Shown: positions 42,862 through 54,300, counted from the first letter of the stretch. The stretch: DNA of 64,000 nt from Ligustrum vulgare (GCA_963555705.1 OY743187.1:16134133-16198132), one strand, 5' to 3'. Notes: generated by a model from the sequence alone, not told the origin. Numbers and translations are program-made.

Positions 42862-43270
42862 CTCCATTTGGTAACTTGTTTATAAACAACACATTTTCCA
42901 AAATTACTTTTTTAATCATTCACATTTCTCAAATTACTTTTCAACCACTATGATCGTTTTCAACCGTGAAGGTCATAACGTAGGACTTGCTCTATCTATC
43001 ATTCTGAGCAAACATGAGGATCATGCCCCATGAATATCGTTAAATGATTTGCACTTACTCTTTGAATTTACTATTTTTCATAGGCCCGTTATTTAGAATT
43101 TAAGTGGTTGTCGCTCTATCACTTGTTGGAGGTCAGGTATTTTCCCCCTCCTTTTTCTTGTGTTTTTCTTGTTATGGAATAAAAATCCGTTAAGTTTTTT
43201 TTTAAAAAAAAAAAAACTTTTCAACCGCATATTTTACTTCAAAAACTTCACATTCTTTGTTTATAAACAA
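42862..43270. mobile_element. Tourist-like MITE split by a retroposed insertion
   Basis: The left part (TCCATTTGGTAACTTGTTTATAAAC ... CTTTTCAACC to 42948) and right part (43216-43270, ending near GTTTATAAAC) resemble the 27015 element once 42949-43215 is removed. Confidence 0.6.
42949..43215 (+). mobile_element. LINE-like 3' end with poly(A) and 13-bp target duplication
   Basis: 267 bp flanked by ACTTTTCAACCAC (42936-42948) and ACTTTTCAACCGC (43216-43228). It ends with a run of A preceded by GGAATAAAAATCCG, as expected for a 5'-truncated LINE or similar poly(A) retroposon. No coding is visible. Confidence 0.65.
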
Positions 43271-43749
43271 TTTTTTCCGCTCTTATATTGTCTTCAAAGT
43301 TTTTGTTGGCTTCTGTTATATTGAAATTTGTGTGAATAAGAAGAATATCATTAATGTTTTCAAACTTTTCTGGGTTGTGCTAAAATACTTTGTGGTGCCT
43401 TTCTGTAAGCTCATTGCCTGGTACCTGGATTGTGTACTTTGACTGCATCTCTTATTCTCCAGTATTTACAGAAAAATAAATATTTGAATAATAGAGATTG
43501 AATTGCATAGTTCGAATTGGCGCTCGAGTTATTATAAAATTCGAGCACCTGATTGGTGGCTTAAATAACTTCTGATAGAAAATGCATGATGCATCCAATG
43601 ACATGTTTACCAAGTCTCTAAGAGTGGTTTCTTCAAGATTTTGGTTGCTTCTCCTTCTGTTTTTACTAGTTTAGATGCATAAAACTGAACTTAATTCTAC
43701 TGTTTTTACTAGTTTATTTTTACAAAAGCAAATACAATCATTCTGAAAA
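43271..43749 (+). promoter_or_regulatory. Upstream region of the J-less gene (module repeat)
   Basis: Contains the empty foldback site (GTGGTGCCTTTCTGTAAGCTC at about 43391) and the shared upstream segment at 43550-43660 (TGATTGGTGGCTTAAATAAC to GTTTCTTCAAG) also found before the copies at 32658 and 38208. Possible 5' UTR intron end in TTATTTTTACA before the ATG. Promoter role is inference. Confidence 0.4.
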
Positions 43750-44403
43750 ATGGAAAGTAACAAAGACGAAGCTACTGGTCATCCTCCATCCGGACCAGAG
43801 ACTTTTTGGTCATCATGCAATGGTTGTGGGATGCAATACGAGTACCTCAAGATGTATCTGAACCAAAATCTTCTTTGTCCCAACTGTCGGCTTCCCTTTT
43901 TGGCGACAGAGAAACCCGCCCCTTCACCTGGAAAGATTCACAGAACTCCTGGTCCTTGGTCGGTCCTCCAGCAGCAGCAACAGGTTACGTTTGCTGGATC
44001 AGGTGGTTCCGGAAGTGCTTCATTTACACCTTCCAGCGCCACTCCAACTGCGCCGCTGATCCAGCCTGAAGGTGAAAGTTTACAGGATGGCATGAAGACA
44101 GCAGCTTTGGCCGGGAGTCAAGAGGCTCTGCAAAAGAATAGCGTCACGCCAGGTAAAACTGATTTCCCCTCAGCTTCGGAGAGGGCAACCAAAAAGAGGC
44201 GCATAGATGGGCAGAGGGAGACCCCAAAAATTCCCTCTGGAAATCTGAAGGGCAAATTGGGAGCTGGAAGAGTTAATTCTGCTGGTGACAAGTCCTCAAG
44301 CAGGAAGGAGCTTTCGCAATCTGAAATTCGTACCCTGCTGATGGTAAGGGCGAAGACAGAAATCCGTGAGAAGCTAAACCAGTGGGGCATTGGTGCGAAG
44401 TAG
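43750..44403 (+). CDS. J-less zinc-ribbon protein of the DnaJ/DUF3444 family
   Basis: 217 residues, intact. It begins MESNKDEATG, the family N-terminus cut to about nine residues, then goes straight into the zinc ribbon with CX2C pairs at residues 23/26 and 43/46. After that come a Q-run, a serine/threonine/proline-rich stretch, the basic KKRRID (a possible nuclear signal), NLKGKLGAGR and the helix LSQSEIRTLLMVRAKTEIREKL. Both the J domain and DUF3444 are absent: the stop follows NQWGIGAK, where the full-length paralogue at 32658 continues. It cannot act as a J-type co-chaperone. Whether it is expressed, for instance as a competitor of the full-length protein, is unknown. Confidence 0.75.
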   Translation: MESNKDEATGHPPSGPETFWSSCNGCGMQYEYLKMYLNQNLLCPNCRLPFLATEKPAPSPGKIHRTPGPWSVLQQQQQVTFAGSGGSGSASFTPSSATPTAPLIQPEGESLQDGMKTAALAGSQEALQKNSVTPGKTDFPSASERATKKRRIDGQRETPKIPSGNLKGKLGAGRVNSAGDKSSSRKELSQSEIRTLLMVRAKTEIREKLNQWGIGAK

Positions 44404-46414
44404 ATTTTGGTCGAGCTTCTGATAGTATATTTTTCTCCAACTGAAAGGATAATATTCTGAATTTGTTTTTCATTTGTCGCAGCCTTACTAATTTTCTCTA
44501 GCAAACTTGCCTTTATTTTGGATGTTTTATTTTCATGTTCCATAGAACAGTTGGATTTTCATAAGATTTAAGAATTTTCTCATGGTTACTAGTACGGATT
44601 GGATTGACTAAAATGAACATAACATTGGTATGGTTTCAATAATTTGACTTCATTAGGAATTATGGTAAATGAACATTATCTACTACTCCTAGTTCTTCGA
44701 ATACAACTAAACTTCATTCATACTTAAATATTGAAATGTTGATGTTTCGTGAGCCATCACTTTCTCTTAATACTAATCGAAAATCTCATATGATTTATGT
44801 GCATCTCATAAAACACAGAAACATGAACTTCGCATGCTATATTATACGATATCCCAGAGTCACAGAACCAGGTTTCTACAAACAAAAAAGTCTGCATATT
44901 AAAGTGCATTAATATTTGAAAAAAAAAATTCCATGCAACAGCAGCAAGCGAATCAGTGACCTCTTATTGGTGCCACTCGGTGCTCGGTCAGCATATGAGT
45001 TGTTTCAACTGCATGAAATGAGAGTAAAGCATAGTCAACGTCTACATTTTTAACATATCAATAAGGCAAAATTGATAAATACAAATTTGCATAAGAATAT
45101 TGCCTACGAAACCATACAACATAAGCTCAATATATATATGTGTGTGTGTGTGCACGCAAGCACGCGCAAGGGAGAATGATTGTCTGAAGCTGAATGAAGT
45201 TATTATACACTAAAAACACCATTCCTGGGACATATGTGCAAGACTATTCTAAAAAGCATATTATAAGATATGATAAATCTCATCTTCAACAAAAAGATCT
45301 GGGAATAACGACGAGGCTAATGAAAGTGATCAAGTGAAGAAAATAGTAATAAATAACGGAAAATCAATATTTTCGGGTCCTAAATTTTTATTAAAGATGG
45401 TAGACCAGAACATCCACAAGTTAGATCCATGTTGTATGAATCGTGTGCATAACAACAAACTTCGTCCCCCCCCCCCCCCCACCCCACTTGCAGAAACCGA
45501 CAAGATTCACAGGATTTGATTCTGTGTCTTGTGCAATGAATTGCATGGTTTGGGATTTGATCAAGGGTTTTGTATATTTTATACTATAACAGCTGAATAG
45601 TCGGAACTTTCAGAATTATGTTTATAGCCAACTGCTCTTTGTATAATATTAGCAGAAAATTACACTGTGACGTCCTGAGATTAACTGACTTTACTAGGAA
45701 ATCTCCTGTCAGAAATTACGAACACCTGCCTTTATTATAACAGAATCTCTTTAGTGATTATTAAGGTCTGTTTTGAGGAAAGAGTTAATAGCTGAGATCC
45801 TCCTCCTAAAAATTAGTGGAAAAATACCTAAAAGATTTCCTGAATTCCCACCATGGAGAGAGGCTTAGTATACATGGGGTGTAAGTGTTAGTTTAATTCT
45901 CTATCCCTTGCTAGCATTCCGTGCTTCCAATTAAGGAATTAAGAGAATTAATAGTTTTGTTCCTCTTTATCAACTGTTTTACCATTTAGAAGCTATAATG
46001 ACCATTAATATATTGTAAAAGATTTATGCCCTTTAAGTGACTAAAACCAAATCATTCCATTACTTCATAGATATTTTGCAGAAACTCAAGCTCATCTAAT
46101 GAACATACCTTAAATATGAATAATCACACATCTCTATTCCCATTAACATAAACAACCTATGAGGAAAAATAGACTTGATGAATTTTAACACCTGAAAGTT
46201 AATTATATTTAGACCAAAATACTACAAGACACGATAAGGACTATAATGCACTCACACCGACAAGCATGTCTGACATGCATCGACACGCAATTATTAAAAA
46301 AGTACTAAAACGACCCATCTTCGACACGTTGATTAAATTTTTTTAAATTGTTCATTTATATAATAAAAATTTTAATTTATACTTGTTAATAATTTTACTT
46401 GTTGAAATATTTTA
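44404..46414. other. Intergenic DNA
   Basis: AT-rich, no recognisable gene. Contains a TG microsatellite (about 45138-45152) and a C-run at about 45467-45481. Short ORFs here have no conserved motifs. Confidence 0.5.
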
Positions 46415-46618
46415 GCCTTTTTTTGGTAAAACGTTTATAAACGGTTTATAAATATCGACGTGTCGATATTTCATTGGTTCATTTTTTTAAAAGTCAAAAA
46501 TGGTGGCCGGAATCTTTGACCAGCCGAAATTATTGACTTTTCAAAAAAAATGTCCAATAAGATGTAATGTGACCACTTATAAAAAAAAATTTATAAACCG
46601 ATTTTACCAAACTGAGGC
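46415..46618. mobile_element. Tourist-like MITE, TTA target duplication
   Basis: 204 bp, left GCCTTTTTTTGGTAAAACG, right TTTTACCAAACTGAGGC, flanked by TTA (46412-46414 and 46619-46621). Inner GTTTATAAAC/TTTATAAACCG motifs are as in the 27015 and 41270 elements. Confidence 0.75.
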
Positions 46619-47832
46619 TTAAATATGAATACCTATTTATTATTTAATAATAACTTCAAGTTAAAAATATATAATATCTCTCATAAAAAAAAGGAAAATG
46701 ACCACATTAGAGTGTTCGAAGAGTATCGGTATCTAATCAATAAAGGCTGCATCTTCAAGTTCTTGTGCCGAAAGTACAAGATTCACAAGTGTTCAACTCG
46801 TATCGGACACGTGACACGCTACCCTATTAAAGTGTTCGTGCAACAGACGATAAATGAATCCATCATCATCAAAATAAGAATAGTGAAGAGTAGACATGAG
46901 ATAGAGTTAAATTTCTAATCCATAAATTTCAACCAAAAAAACCGACAAACCTAGAAGTTTACTATCCAAATTCCAAGGCTTACCAACAAAAAGAAAAAGT
47001 CAGATGTTTCCCTTTATATTCCATGTTAACAAAACAAAGAAAACATTATACATTTCATGCTTTACTAATTAATGACAAATAACTAGGAACTCGTTTCTTA
47101 CCAACTCAATTTAGGACCATGCTTTCTGGAAAAAGCTATCATCATTAAACTTCTCATTAGATACACCAGACATGAAAGAAACTTTCCACGATTTAGAAAT
47201 ATCCTCCCTCTCCATCTCTCCCATCTCTGCATATATACATCTGCGTCTATCTTTTCCATTTAGATAGAATTTTTCGTGCTTTCTCGGCCATATGTATCCT
47301 GTATTTCCAGTTTACATGATTCTATATGCAAATGATTTAGACATTCTCAGAGATCTCAATATCCTGAGACAAGATAATTCAGTCAGGACACAGAATGTCA
47401 GGTATATTCTATTCTTCTTACTTCGTTAACTCTACAAGGACCAGTATTCAAGGTTGTGCAAGGATAAGAAAACTCATCCACTGCAATCAATGATCATCTT
47501 CTGCAAAACAACACTTTCATGTAGCTAGCCTACGACAATGCATATCATACATGAACTCTATCAAGGACTAACAAAAAAAGAAGCACATTATCTCGAGGCA
47601 TTAGTCTGGAAAAGCTTGGCTGAATATATCCTAGAATAAGTTCTTATCCAAGGATCAAGGTATGTGTTCAGATGTTCTAAAACTAGATGTACAACACCAA
47701 CACAATTTCCATAACGAATTAAAAGAGCCACATTTTCATTAGAATTACGGAAAACTTAAGTCATTAGATATGTGTAAAGTTTCAATTAGATCTGTGTAAA
47801 TTTTCATTCTATAAAATAGAAAATGAACAATC
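46619..47832. other. Intergenic DNA, 3' side of NF-YC
   Basis: No coding region recognised. ATCGGACACGTGACACG at about 46803 resembles the dispersed motif at 35215. The part next to 47832 should contain the NF-YC 3' UTR; no clear poly(A) signal could be chosen. Confidence 0.45.
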
Positions 47833-48513
47833 TTACTCTTGACCGTCAAGGTTTGCTTGGTTGCTGCTTGTACCACCACCACTGGCATATGACCCATCAT
47901 CCGGCGCGGTCTGCCACACGGACTGCCACGCTTGGGAGGGAGGAGGAGGCGGGGCCTGCATATACATCCCCGGATCTATCCCGGGTATAGCAGGCTGCCC
48001 CATCATGGGCTGTCCCATGGGCGGGTAATAGTAGGGAACCCCTGTCGCTCCACTAGCAACAACCGGAGGGCCCAAAATGCCCCCCAATGACGCCTCTTCC
48101 TTGATCTCGTCCCTGGGGACAATATCCACCAGAAAATCAAATATATCCGTACGAGTGATAGCCGCAGCAATGTCGTTCTTCTGGAGGGTCCTCCGCTTGT
48201 TCTCCTCCGCGTGGAGCCAGGATCGGATAGTAAGCTCGAGGATGAACAGCTCACAAGCCTTGGCAAAGAGAATCGGGGCCTCTGCCGATATCATGCGCAC
48301 ATCCTCGTCCGCTTTCATTATCTTCTTAATGCGGGCCAATGGCAGCTGATGGTTCCTGAAATCGTTCGCCTGCTCGATCTCTTGACGCTGATAGGTCCAG
48401 AACATCTGGAGTTGCTGCTGCTGCTGCTGTAGGAGTTGCGGATATGGTGGCTGCGATGGGTACATCGCTTGGTGTGACGCCGGCGCCGCCGTTTGGTGCG
48501 GGTTGTTTTCCAT
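47833..48513 (-). CDS. NF-YC: NF-YC (HAP5) subunit of the CCAAT-binding factor
   Basis: 226 residues, single exon, ATG at 48511-48513. A Q-run (about 29-35) precedes [12 protein letters not shown], then the histone-fold domain at about 57-133 ([57 protein letters not shown]), which is very well conserved among plant NF-YC proteins. The C-terminal part is proline/glycine-rich ([18 protein letters not shown]) and ends NLDGQE. NF-YC dimerises with NF-YB through the histone fold, and with NF-YA binds CCAAT boxes; plant NF-YC proteins also act in flowering and hormone responses. The protein looks complete. It most resembles the NF-YC group with a QAWQSVW tail; the exact orthologue cannot be assigned. 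Confidence 0.96.
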   Translation of the reverse strand: MENNPHQTAAPASHQAMYPSQPPYPQLLQQQQQQLQMFWTYQRQEIEQANDFRNHQLPLARIKKIMKADEDVRMISAEAPILFAKACELFILELTIRSWLHAEENKRRTLQKNDIAAAITRTDIFDFLVDIVPRDEIKEEASLGGILGPPVVASGATGVPYYYPPMGQPMMGQPAIPGIDPGMYMQAPPPPPSQAWQSVWQTAPDDGSYASGGGTSSNQANLDGQE

Positions 48514-48639
48514 TTGTAGAGGAAATTCGGGGAGGAAAAAAAAAGGTTGAGAATGAAACGAGAAATTGCTTTACTTTTAAGAGAAGACGGGCGGAGTGTA
48601 CGGTAGTAGGGGGTTACAGATAACTATTGAAGTCGATAG
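48514..48639 (-). promoter_or_regulatory. NF-YC 5' region, only about 125 bp before a transposon
   Basis: The short interval between the NF-YC ATG and the start of the foldback element at about 48640. Any promoter must lie here, in the element, or beyond it after a 5' UTR intron. No convincing TATA box could be chosen. Confidence 0.35.
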
Positions 48640-50726
48640 AAATTTAGGTTAATTTCACAAAATACCACTCAAATTTCAGTAAAATTTCAAATATAACACT
48701 AAAGTTCTATTATTACACAAGTATTGATTCAAGTTTCAATTAATTACTCAAAATGTAACTTTGTTGACTTTTTTTTAGGAGTGGGCCCGATCCAATTTGA
48801 TTCAACCGAACCGAATACCAATGAGAATCTTAGTGATGGAATCATTGGTTTCATATTTGACAATGGAACCAAACCAATTGGTTCCGGACTTTCGATTCGA
48901 TTCTTAACATTTAAAATATTAAAATAAAATGTTCATTAGTACTAAAGATTAAAAAAATTCTTTGATACTACTTTGAGAAAAATATAGAAGAATTACACAT
49001 ACTTTACAAAGATTAAAAGAAAAATAAAAAGCCTTGCATACAAATTAAAAAATAATATCCAAATAATATACGTTACTTTGCATATGGAGACAAGAAAATT
49101 ATATTTTTAACAATATTGCAATTTTGCATTTACGGAATAAACTTTTATAGTTTTTAGATTTTCACTTTATATAATTGTTTAGAAATAGCCAACTGACTTC
49201 AAGATAAATTTAGACGTAGCCGACTGATTATAGATTTATCATTTATAGGAAATAATCAAAAGAAATTGGAAAGATGGAGCCATGGAAAATTTATGTGGAA
49301 AGAATTAAGAAATAAGGAAGATCCAATTTTGTCTTCCATTTTTTGTAGAAAGAAATAAGGAAATCAATTATAACTTAAATGGGGAGTTTCTTCATTCACA
49401 TGATGTGTCAATAATTTACCAAAAATGGCGCAAAAAAAGTCAGTTTAACTGAAGAACCGAATTACCAACGGTTCTAAAATACAAGGACCAAGAATTGAAC
49501 CAGAACCGTTCAATTCTGACCAAGAAGTCCCAAAACTTATTTGTTCCTTGATCGAGTCCAATCCAAACCGACCGATTCTAATCGGTTCCGGTCCAATTCC
49601 ATCGGTTCTGGGAAATAATGTTTACTCCAACTTTTCTTATCCAAAAATTGGTGCAGACAATTCCTGATGTTTGGAAAAATCGCTCAAATGGTCCTTAACT
49701 TTTTATTTTTATGTAAAAGCTCTTAATTTTTATTCTAAATTAATAAAAGTTGTATTTTTTTATTTAAATGACCAATATATTCTTAATTTTATTTATAAGA
49801 TTCTACAATTGAGTCATGACTTTTGTAAAAAGTACAATTGGACATTTTCATAACTTTGTTTTTTGTATTTAATTAATGAACTAAATTAATAGATTATTTT
49901 TTTCCTCAATAGGATTTTATTGATCAAATGAATAATATATGTTCATTATCCATTGGATTAAGATAATAAAATCTTGATTAAAAATAAATAAAATAAATAA
50001 CCCGCTATTATCCATTATATAATCTACGAATTATTATGAACTAAATTAGATTAATATTTATTTGGAATAGTTTTTTTAAAAATTATTTCCCCCAAAATTC
50101 ATTTTCGAACACACATTTTTAAGGGGATCATAACTTTTTCTTAATTTTCAAACACACATTATATTATTAAAATATATATATATATATTATATTTTCACAT
50201 CATTTTTGAAAAGATTTATTCAAGAGAAAATAATTTTTCTTTTCTTTTCAAAAATCTATTATAAACAAATATTAATTTAATTTAATTTATTTCATAATAA
50301 TTTTTAGATTATATAAGCAAATTTATATGTATATTATTCATTGATCAATAAAATTCTAATGAGAAAAAAATAATCTACTAATTTTAGTTAATTAAATATA
50401 AAAAAAAAAAAAAAAGTTGTGAACATATCCAAATGTTATGACTCAATTGTAAGATTTTCTATTTGAAATTAAGAATATATTGGTCGTTTAAATAAAAAAG
50501 ACTGCTTTTGTTAATTTGGACAAAAAAAATTTAAGGTTTTTACATCAAAATAAAAAGTTAATGATCATTTGAGCCATTTTTCCAAACATTAGGGATTGTT
50601 TGCGCCAATTTTTGAATAAAAAACTCAACAAAGTGACAATTTGTGTAACGATTGAACTTTAGTGATATATTTTAAATTTTGTTGAAACTTGAATAGTATT
50701 TTGAAAAATTAACCCTACAAATTTCA
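48640..50726. mobile_element. Long foldback element with arms of about 600 bp
   Basis: The left arm (48640-48775 plus about 49628-50110) is the inverted complement of the right arm (about 50190-50726). Matched landmarks include TAGGTTAATTTCACAAAATAC against the complement of the 50690-50720 sequence, CCAAAAATTGGTGCAGACAAT against ATTGTTTGCGCCAATTTTTG, and ACCAATATATTCTTAATTT against its complement at 50466. The centre is a TA repeat near 50172-50186. The flanks share AAATTT, a possible target duplication. No coding. Class uncertain, possibly MULE-like. Confidence 0.75.
48776..49627. mobile_element. Insertion of about 850 bp inside the left foldback arm
   Basis: The right arm lacks this segment, so it is a later insertion. 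Its edges read AGGAGTGGGCCCG on the left and TTTACTCC on the right, giving short inverted ends GGAGT/ACTCC. It is rich in CCGAACC/GGTTC/CAATTGG motifs at both ends (CCAATTGGTTCCGG at about 48873, GATTCTAATCGGTTCCGG at about 49574). Class unknown. Confidence 0.6.
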
Positions 50727-50745
50727 TATCAGCCAAGCAATTTTA

Positions 50746-50930
50746 GCTCTTGTTTGATTTCCATAGTTTTTGAAAAAGTAGGTTTTGAATAGTAATTTTG
50801 AAAAATCGTGTGGTTAAAAAGTGGTTTGAAAAGTAAAAAATTACATGTTTAACTTTTTTGAATGGTTGAAATTGATTACTGTAGAAAAAGTAGTATTTTT
50901 TTTGAAAAAGTATATTTATCAAACAAGGGC
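50746..50930. mobile_element. Tourist-like MITE, TTA target duplication
   Basis: 185 bp, left GCTCTTGTTTGAT, right ATCAAACAAGGGC, flanked by TTA (50743-50745 and 50931-50933). Confidence 0.75.
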
Positions 50931-51219
50931 TTAAATTGTTTCATTTTTTACTAAACTATAAATTTTGTTTCACTTATACCGTCAAGTTAGTTTGGCATCC
51001 ATTTTTTTACCAGAAGTTACAGAACTTCATATGTGGCTTAATGCTTGGCTACCTATGTTATGAAAAAGTATGTTTATCGATCAAGAGCTTAAATTGTTTC
51101 ATTTTTTACTAAACTATAAATTTTGTTTCACTTATACTGTCAAGTTAGTCTGGCATCCATTTTTTTACCAGAAGTTACAGAACTTCATATGTGGCTTAAT
51201 GCTTTGCTACCTGGTTGTG
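50904..51219. repeat. 158-bp tandem duplication including the MITE end
   Basis: Units 50904-51061 and 51062-51219, both beginning GAAAAAGTAT(A/G)TTTATC and containing GTCAAGTTAGT(T/C)TGGCATCC and CAGAACTTCATATGTGGC. The first unit starts in the right end of the MITE at 50746, so the duplication is younger than that insertion. Confidence 0.85.
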
Positions 51220-51339
51220 ATAGTACGGAATTTCCAATTTATGAAGCAACAAATACAATTTTACTTTGCATTCTGGTTTTTACTAATCGACTTAAAAGGG
51301 TGGATTTCGATTTGTAATCACCCAACTTGAAACTAGTTC
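51220..51339 (+). other. Coding-like segment of unknown origin
   Basis: About 51150-51290 reads LPEVTELHMWLNALLPGCDS and ATNTILLCILVFTNRLKRV, and 51330-51375 reads LDDVTTIAEQLRGY, in one frame apart from a stop. The look is that of decayed exons rather than of a transposon. I do not recognise the protein. Confidence 0.3.
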
Positions 51340-54300
51340 TCGATGATGTGACGACGATTGCTGAGCAATTGAGAGGTTATTGATGCGAATGGCATAAGAC
51401 AGGTTAGCGAAAGTAATATTTTTCTATTCGTCCCACGTTTCAAAATGTTTGAATTCGAACCAAACCATTAAAAGATGTATTCAAGGTATAGTTAATGGGC
51501 TCGTTTGTGTTTCATTATTATAATTTGAAATCAATGTCAAACATTAATTTTAATTACTTACACACCGTTTTTTTACGCAATAATTACAATTTATAAACAA
51601 CACAATTTCACAAATCACTTTTTAACCACACACATTTTCTCTATCCAATTTTCAACCACACATCTTACCTAAAAAACACCAAAAAAAAATTGACAGCACA
51701 AGTAGCCGAAAAGTCTATTATTCACAATTACTATTCGCTTACTATCCACATATTAGGTTAAAACAAGTCCTTGTTTGAGCCACATTATAATTTCTCACAT
51801 TTTTCTCTCTTACTTTCAACAACGTGTTTTTCAATATATTTTTCTCTCTTTTGGTTTTTAACCACATTCTTAAAAAAATTACTGTTCCAAAATACATTAT
51901 CTCAAATAATTTAATTAAGACTCCTCTTCAAATTTTACATATCTTTTCAATGTGGAATCAATTTCACATTCACAAGTGAAACCTACGTATTTTCCAACAA
52001 TTCTTAACATCAATCTGCTGCAATTAATTCTCTCCTGCAACATTTTTCTTAACAACGATCTCAATCATGTGATGACAATTTCTGAGTGATTGAGAGGTTA
52101 TTGATGCTGATGGCATAAGATCAATTAACGAAAGTAATATTTTTCTATTCTTCTCACGATTCAAAGCGTTTGAATTCGAGCCAAAACATTAAAAAAAAAA
52201 TATCCGACGTATAATTAATGTGCTCATTTGAGTTTCATCATAATTCTATTATAATTTGAAGTCAATGGAAAACATTAATTTTAATAACATATTCACAATT
52301 ACTATTCGCTTATTATCCACATATTGGGTTGAAAACAAGTCCTTGTTTGAGCCACGTTATAATTTCTCGCATTTTTCTCTCTTACTTTCAACAACATGTT
52401 CTCAAATATATTTTTCTCTCTTTTGATTTTTAATCACACATTCTTTAAAAAATCACATAATCCAAAATATATTATCTCAAATAATCTAATTAAGGCTCCT
52501 CTTAAAATTTCACATATCTTTTAAATGTGGAATCAATTTCACATTCACAAGTGAAACCTACGTATTTTCGAACAATTCTTAACAAAGATCTGCTGCAATT
52601 AGTTCTCTCCAGCAATATTTTTCTTAACAACGATCTCGATCTTGTGAAGACGATTTCTGAGTGATTGAATGGTCATTGATGCAGATGGCATAAGATCGGT
52701 TAACGAAAGCAATATTTTTCTATTCATCTCACGATTCATAACGTTTGAATTCAAACCTAACCATGAAAAAAATGTATCCAAGGTATAATTAATGTGCTCG
52801 CTTGTGTTTTATTATTATAAATCTATTATAATTTGAAGTCAATGTAAAACATTAATTTTAATAACATATTCACAATTACTATTCACTTACTATCCACATA
52901 TTGGATTGAAAACAAGTCCTTGTTTGAGCCACGTTATAATTTCTCGCATTTTTCTCTCTTACTTTCAACAACACGTTCTCAAATATATTTTTCTCTCTTT
53001 TGATTTTTAACCACACATTCTTTAAAAAATCACCTAATCCAAAATGTATTATCTCAAATAATCTAATTAAGGATCCTCTTAAAATTTCACATATCTTTTA
53101 AATGTGGGATCAATTTCACATTCACAGGTGAAATCTACATATTTTCGAACAATTCTTAACAACGATCTGCTGCAATTAGTTCTCTCCTGCAATATTTTTC
53201 TTAACAAAAATCTCGATCTTATGAAGACGATTTCTGAGTGATTGAATGGTCATTGATGCTGATTGCATAAGATTGGTTAACGAAAGCAATATTTTTCTAT
53301 TCATCTCACGATTCATAACGTTTGAATTCAAACCTAACCATGAAAAAAAATGTATCCAAGGTATAATTAATGTGCTCGTTTGTGTTTTATTATAAATCTA
53401 TTATAATTTGAAGTCAATGTCAAATATTAATTTTAATAACATATTCAAAATTACTATTCGCTTACTATCCACATATTGGGTTGAAAACAAGTCCTAGTTT
53501 GAGCCACATTATAATTTCTGACATTTTTCTCTCTTACTTTCAACAACGCGTTCTCCAATATATTTTTCTCTTTTTTAATTTTTAACTACATATTATTTAA
53601 AAAATCACTATTCCAAAATGTGTTATCTCAAATAATCTAATTAAGGCTCCTCTTCAAATTGCACATATCTTTTAAATGTGGGATCAATTTCACATTCACA
53701 AGTGAAACATACATATTTTCCAACAATTCTTAACAACGATCTACTGCAATTAGTTATCTCCTACAATATTTTTCTTCACAACGATCTCGATGTTATGATG
53801 ACGATTTCTGAGCGATTGAGTGGTTATTGATGCTGATGGCATAAGATCGGTTAACGAAATCAATATTTTTCTATTCATCTCAGGGTTCAAAATGTTTGAA
53901 CTCAAACCAAACCATTAAAAAAAATGTATCCAATGCATAATTAATATGCTTATTTGTTTTATTATAAATTTATTATAATTTGAAGTCAATGTAAAACTTT
54001 AATTTTAATAACATATTCACAATTACTATTCATTTACTATCCACATATTAGGTTGAAAACAAGTCCTTGTTTGAGCCACATTATAATTTCTCACATTTTT
54101 CTCTCTTACTTTCAACAACACGTTCTCCAATATATTTTGCTCTCTTTTGATTTTTAACCACACATTCTTCAAAAAATCATTATATCAAAATACATTATCT
54201 CACATAATCTATTTAATGCTCCTCTTCAAATTTCACATATCTTTTCAATGTGAAATCAACTTCACATTCACAAGTGAAAACCTCCATATTTTCTAACAAT

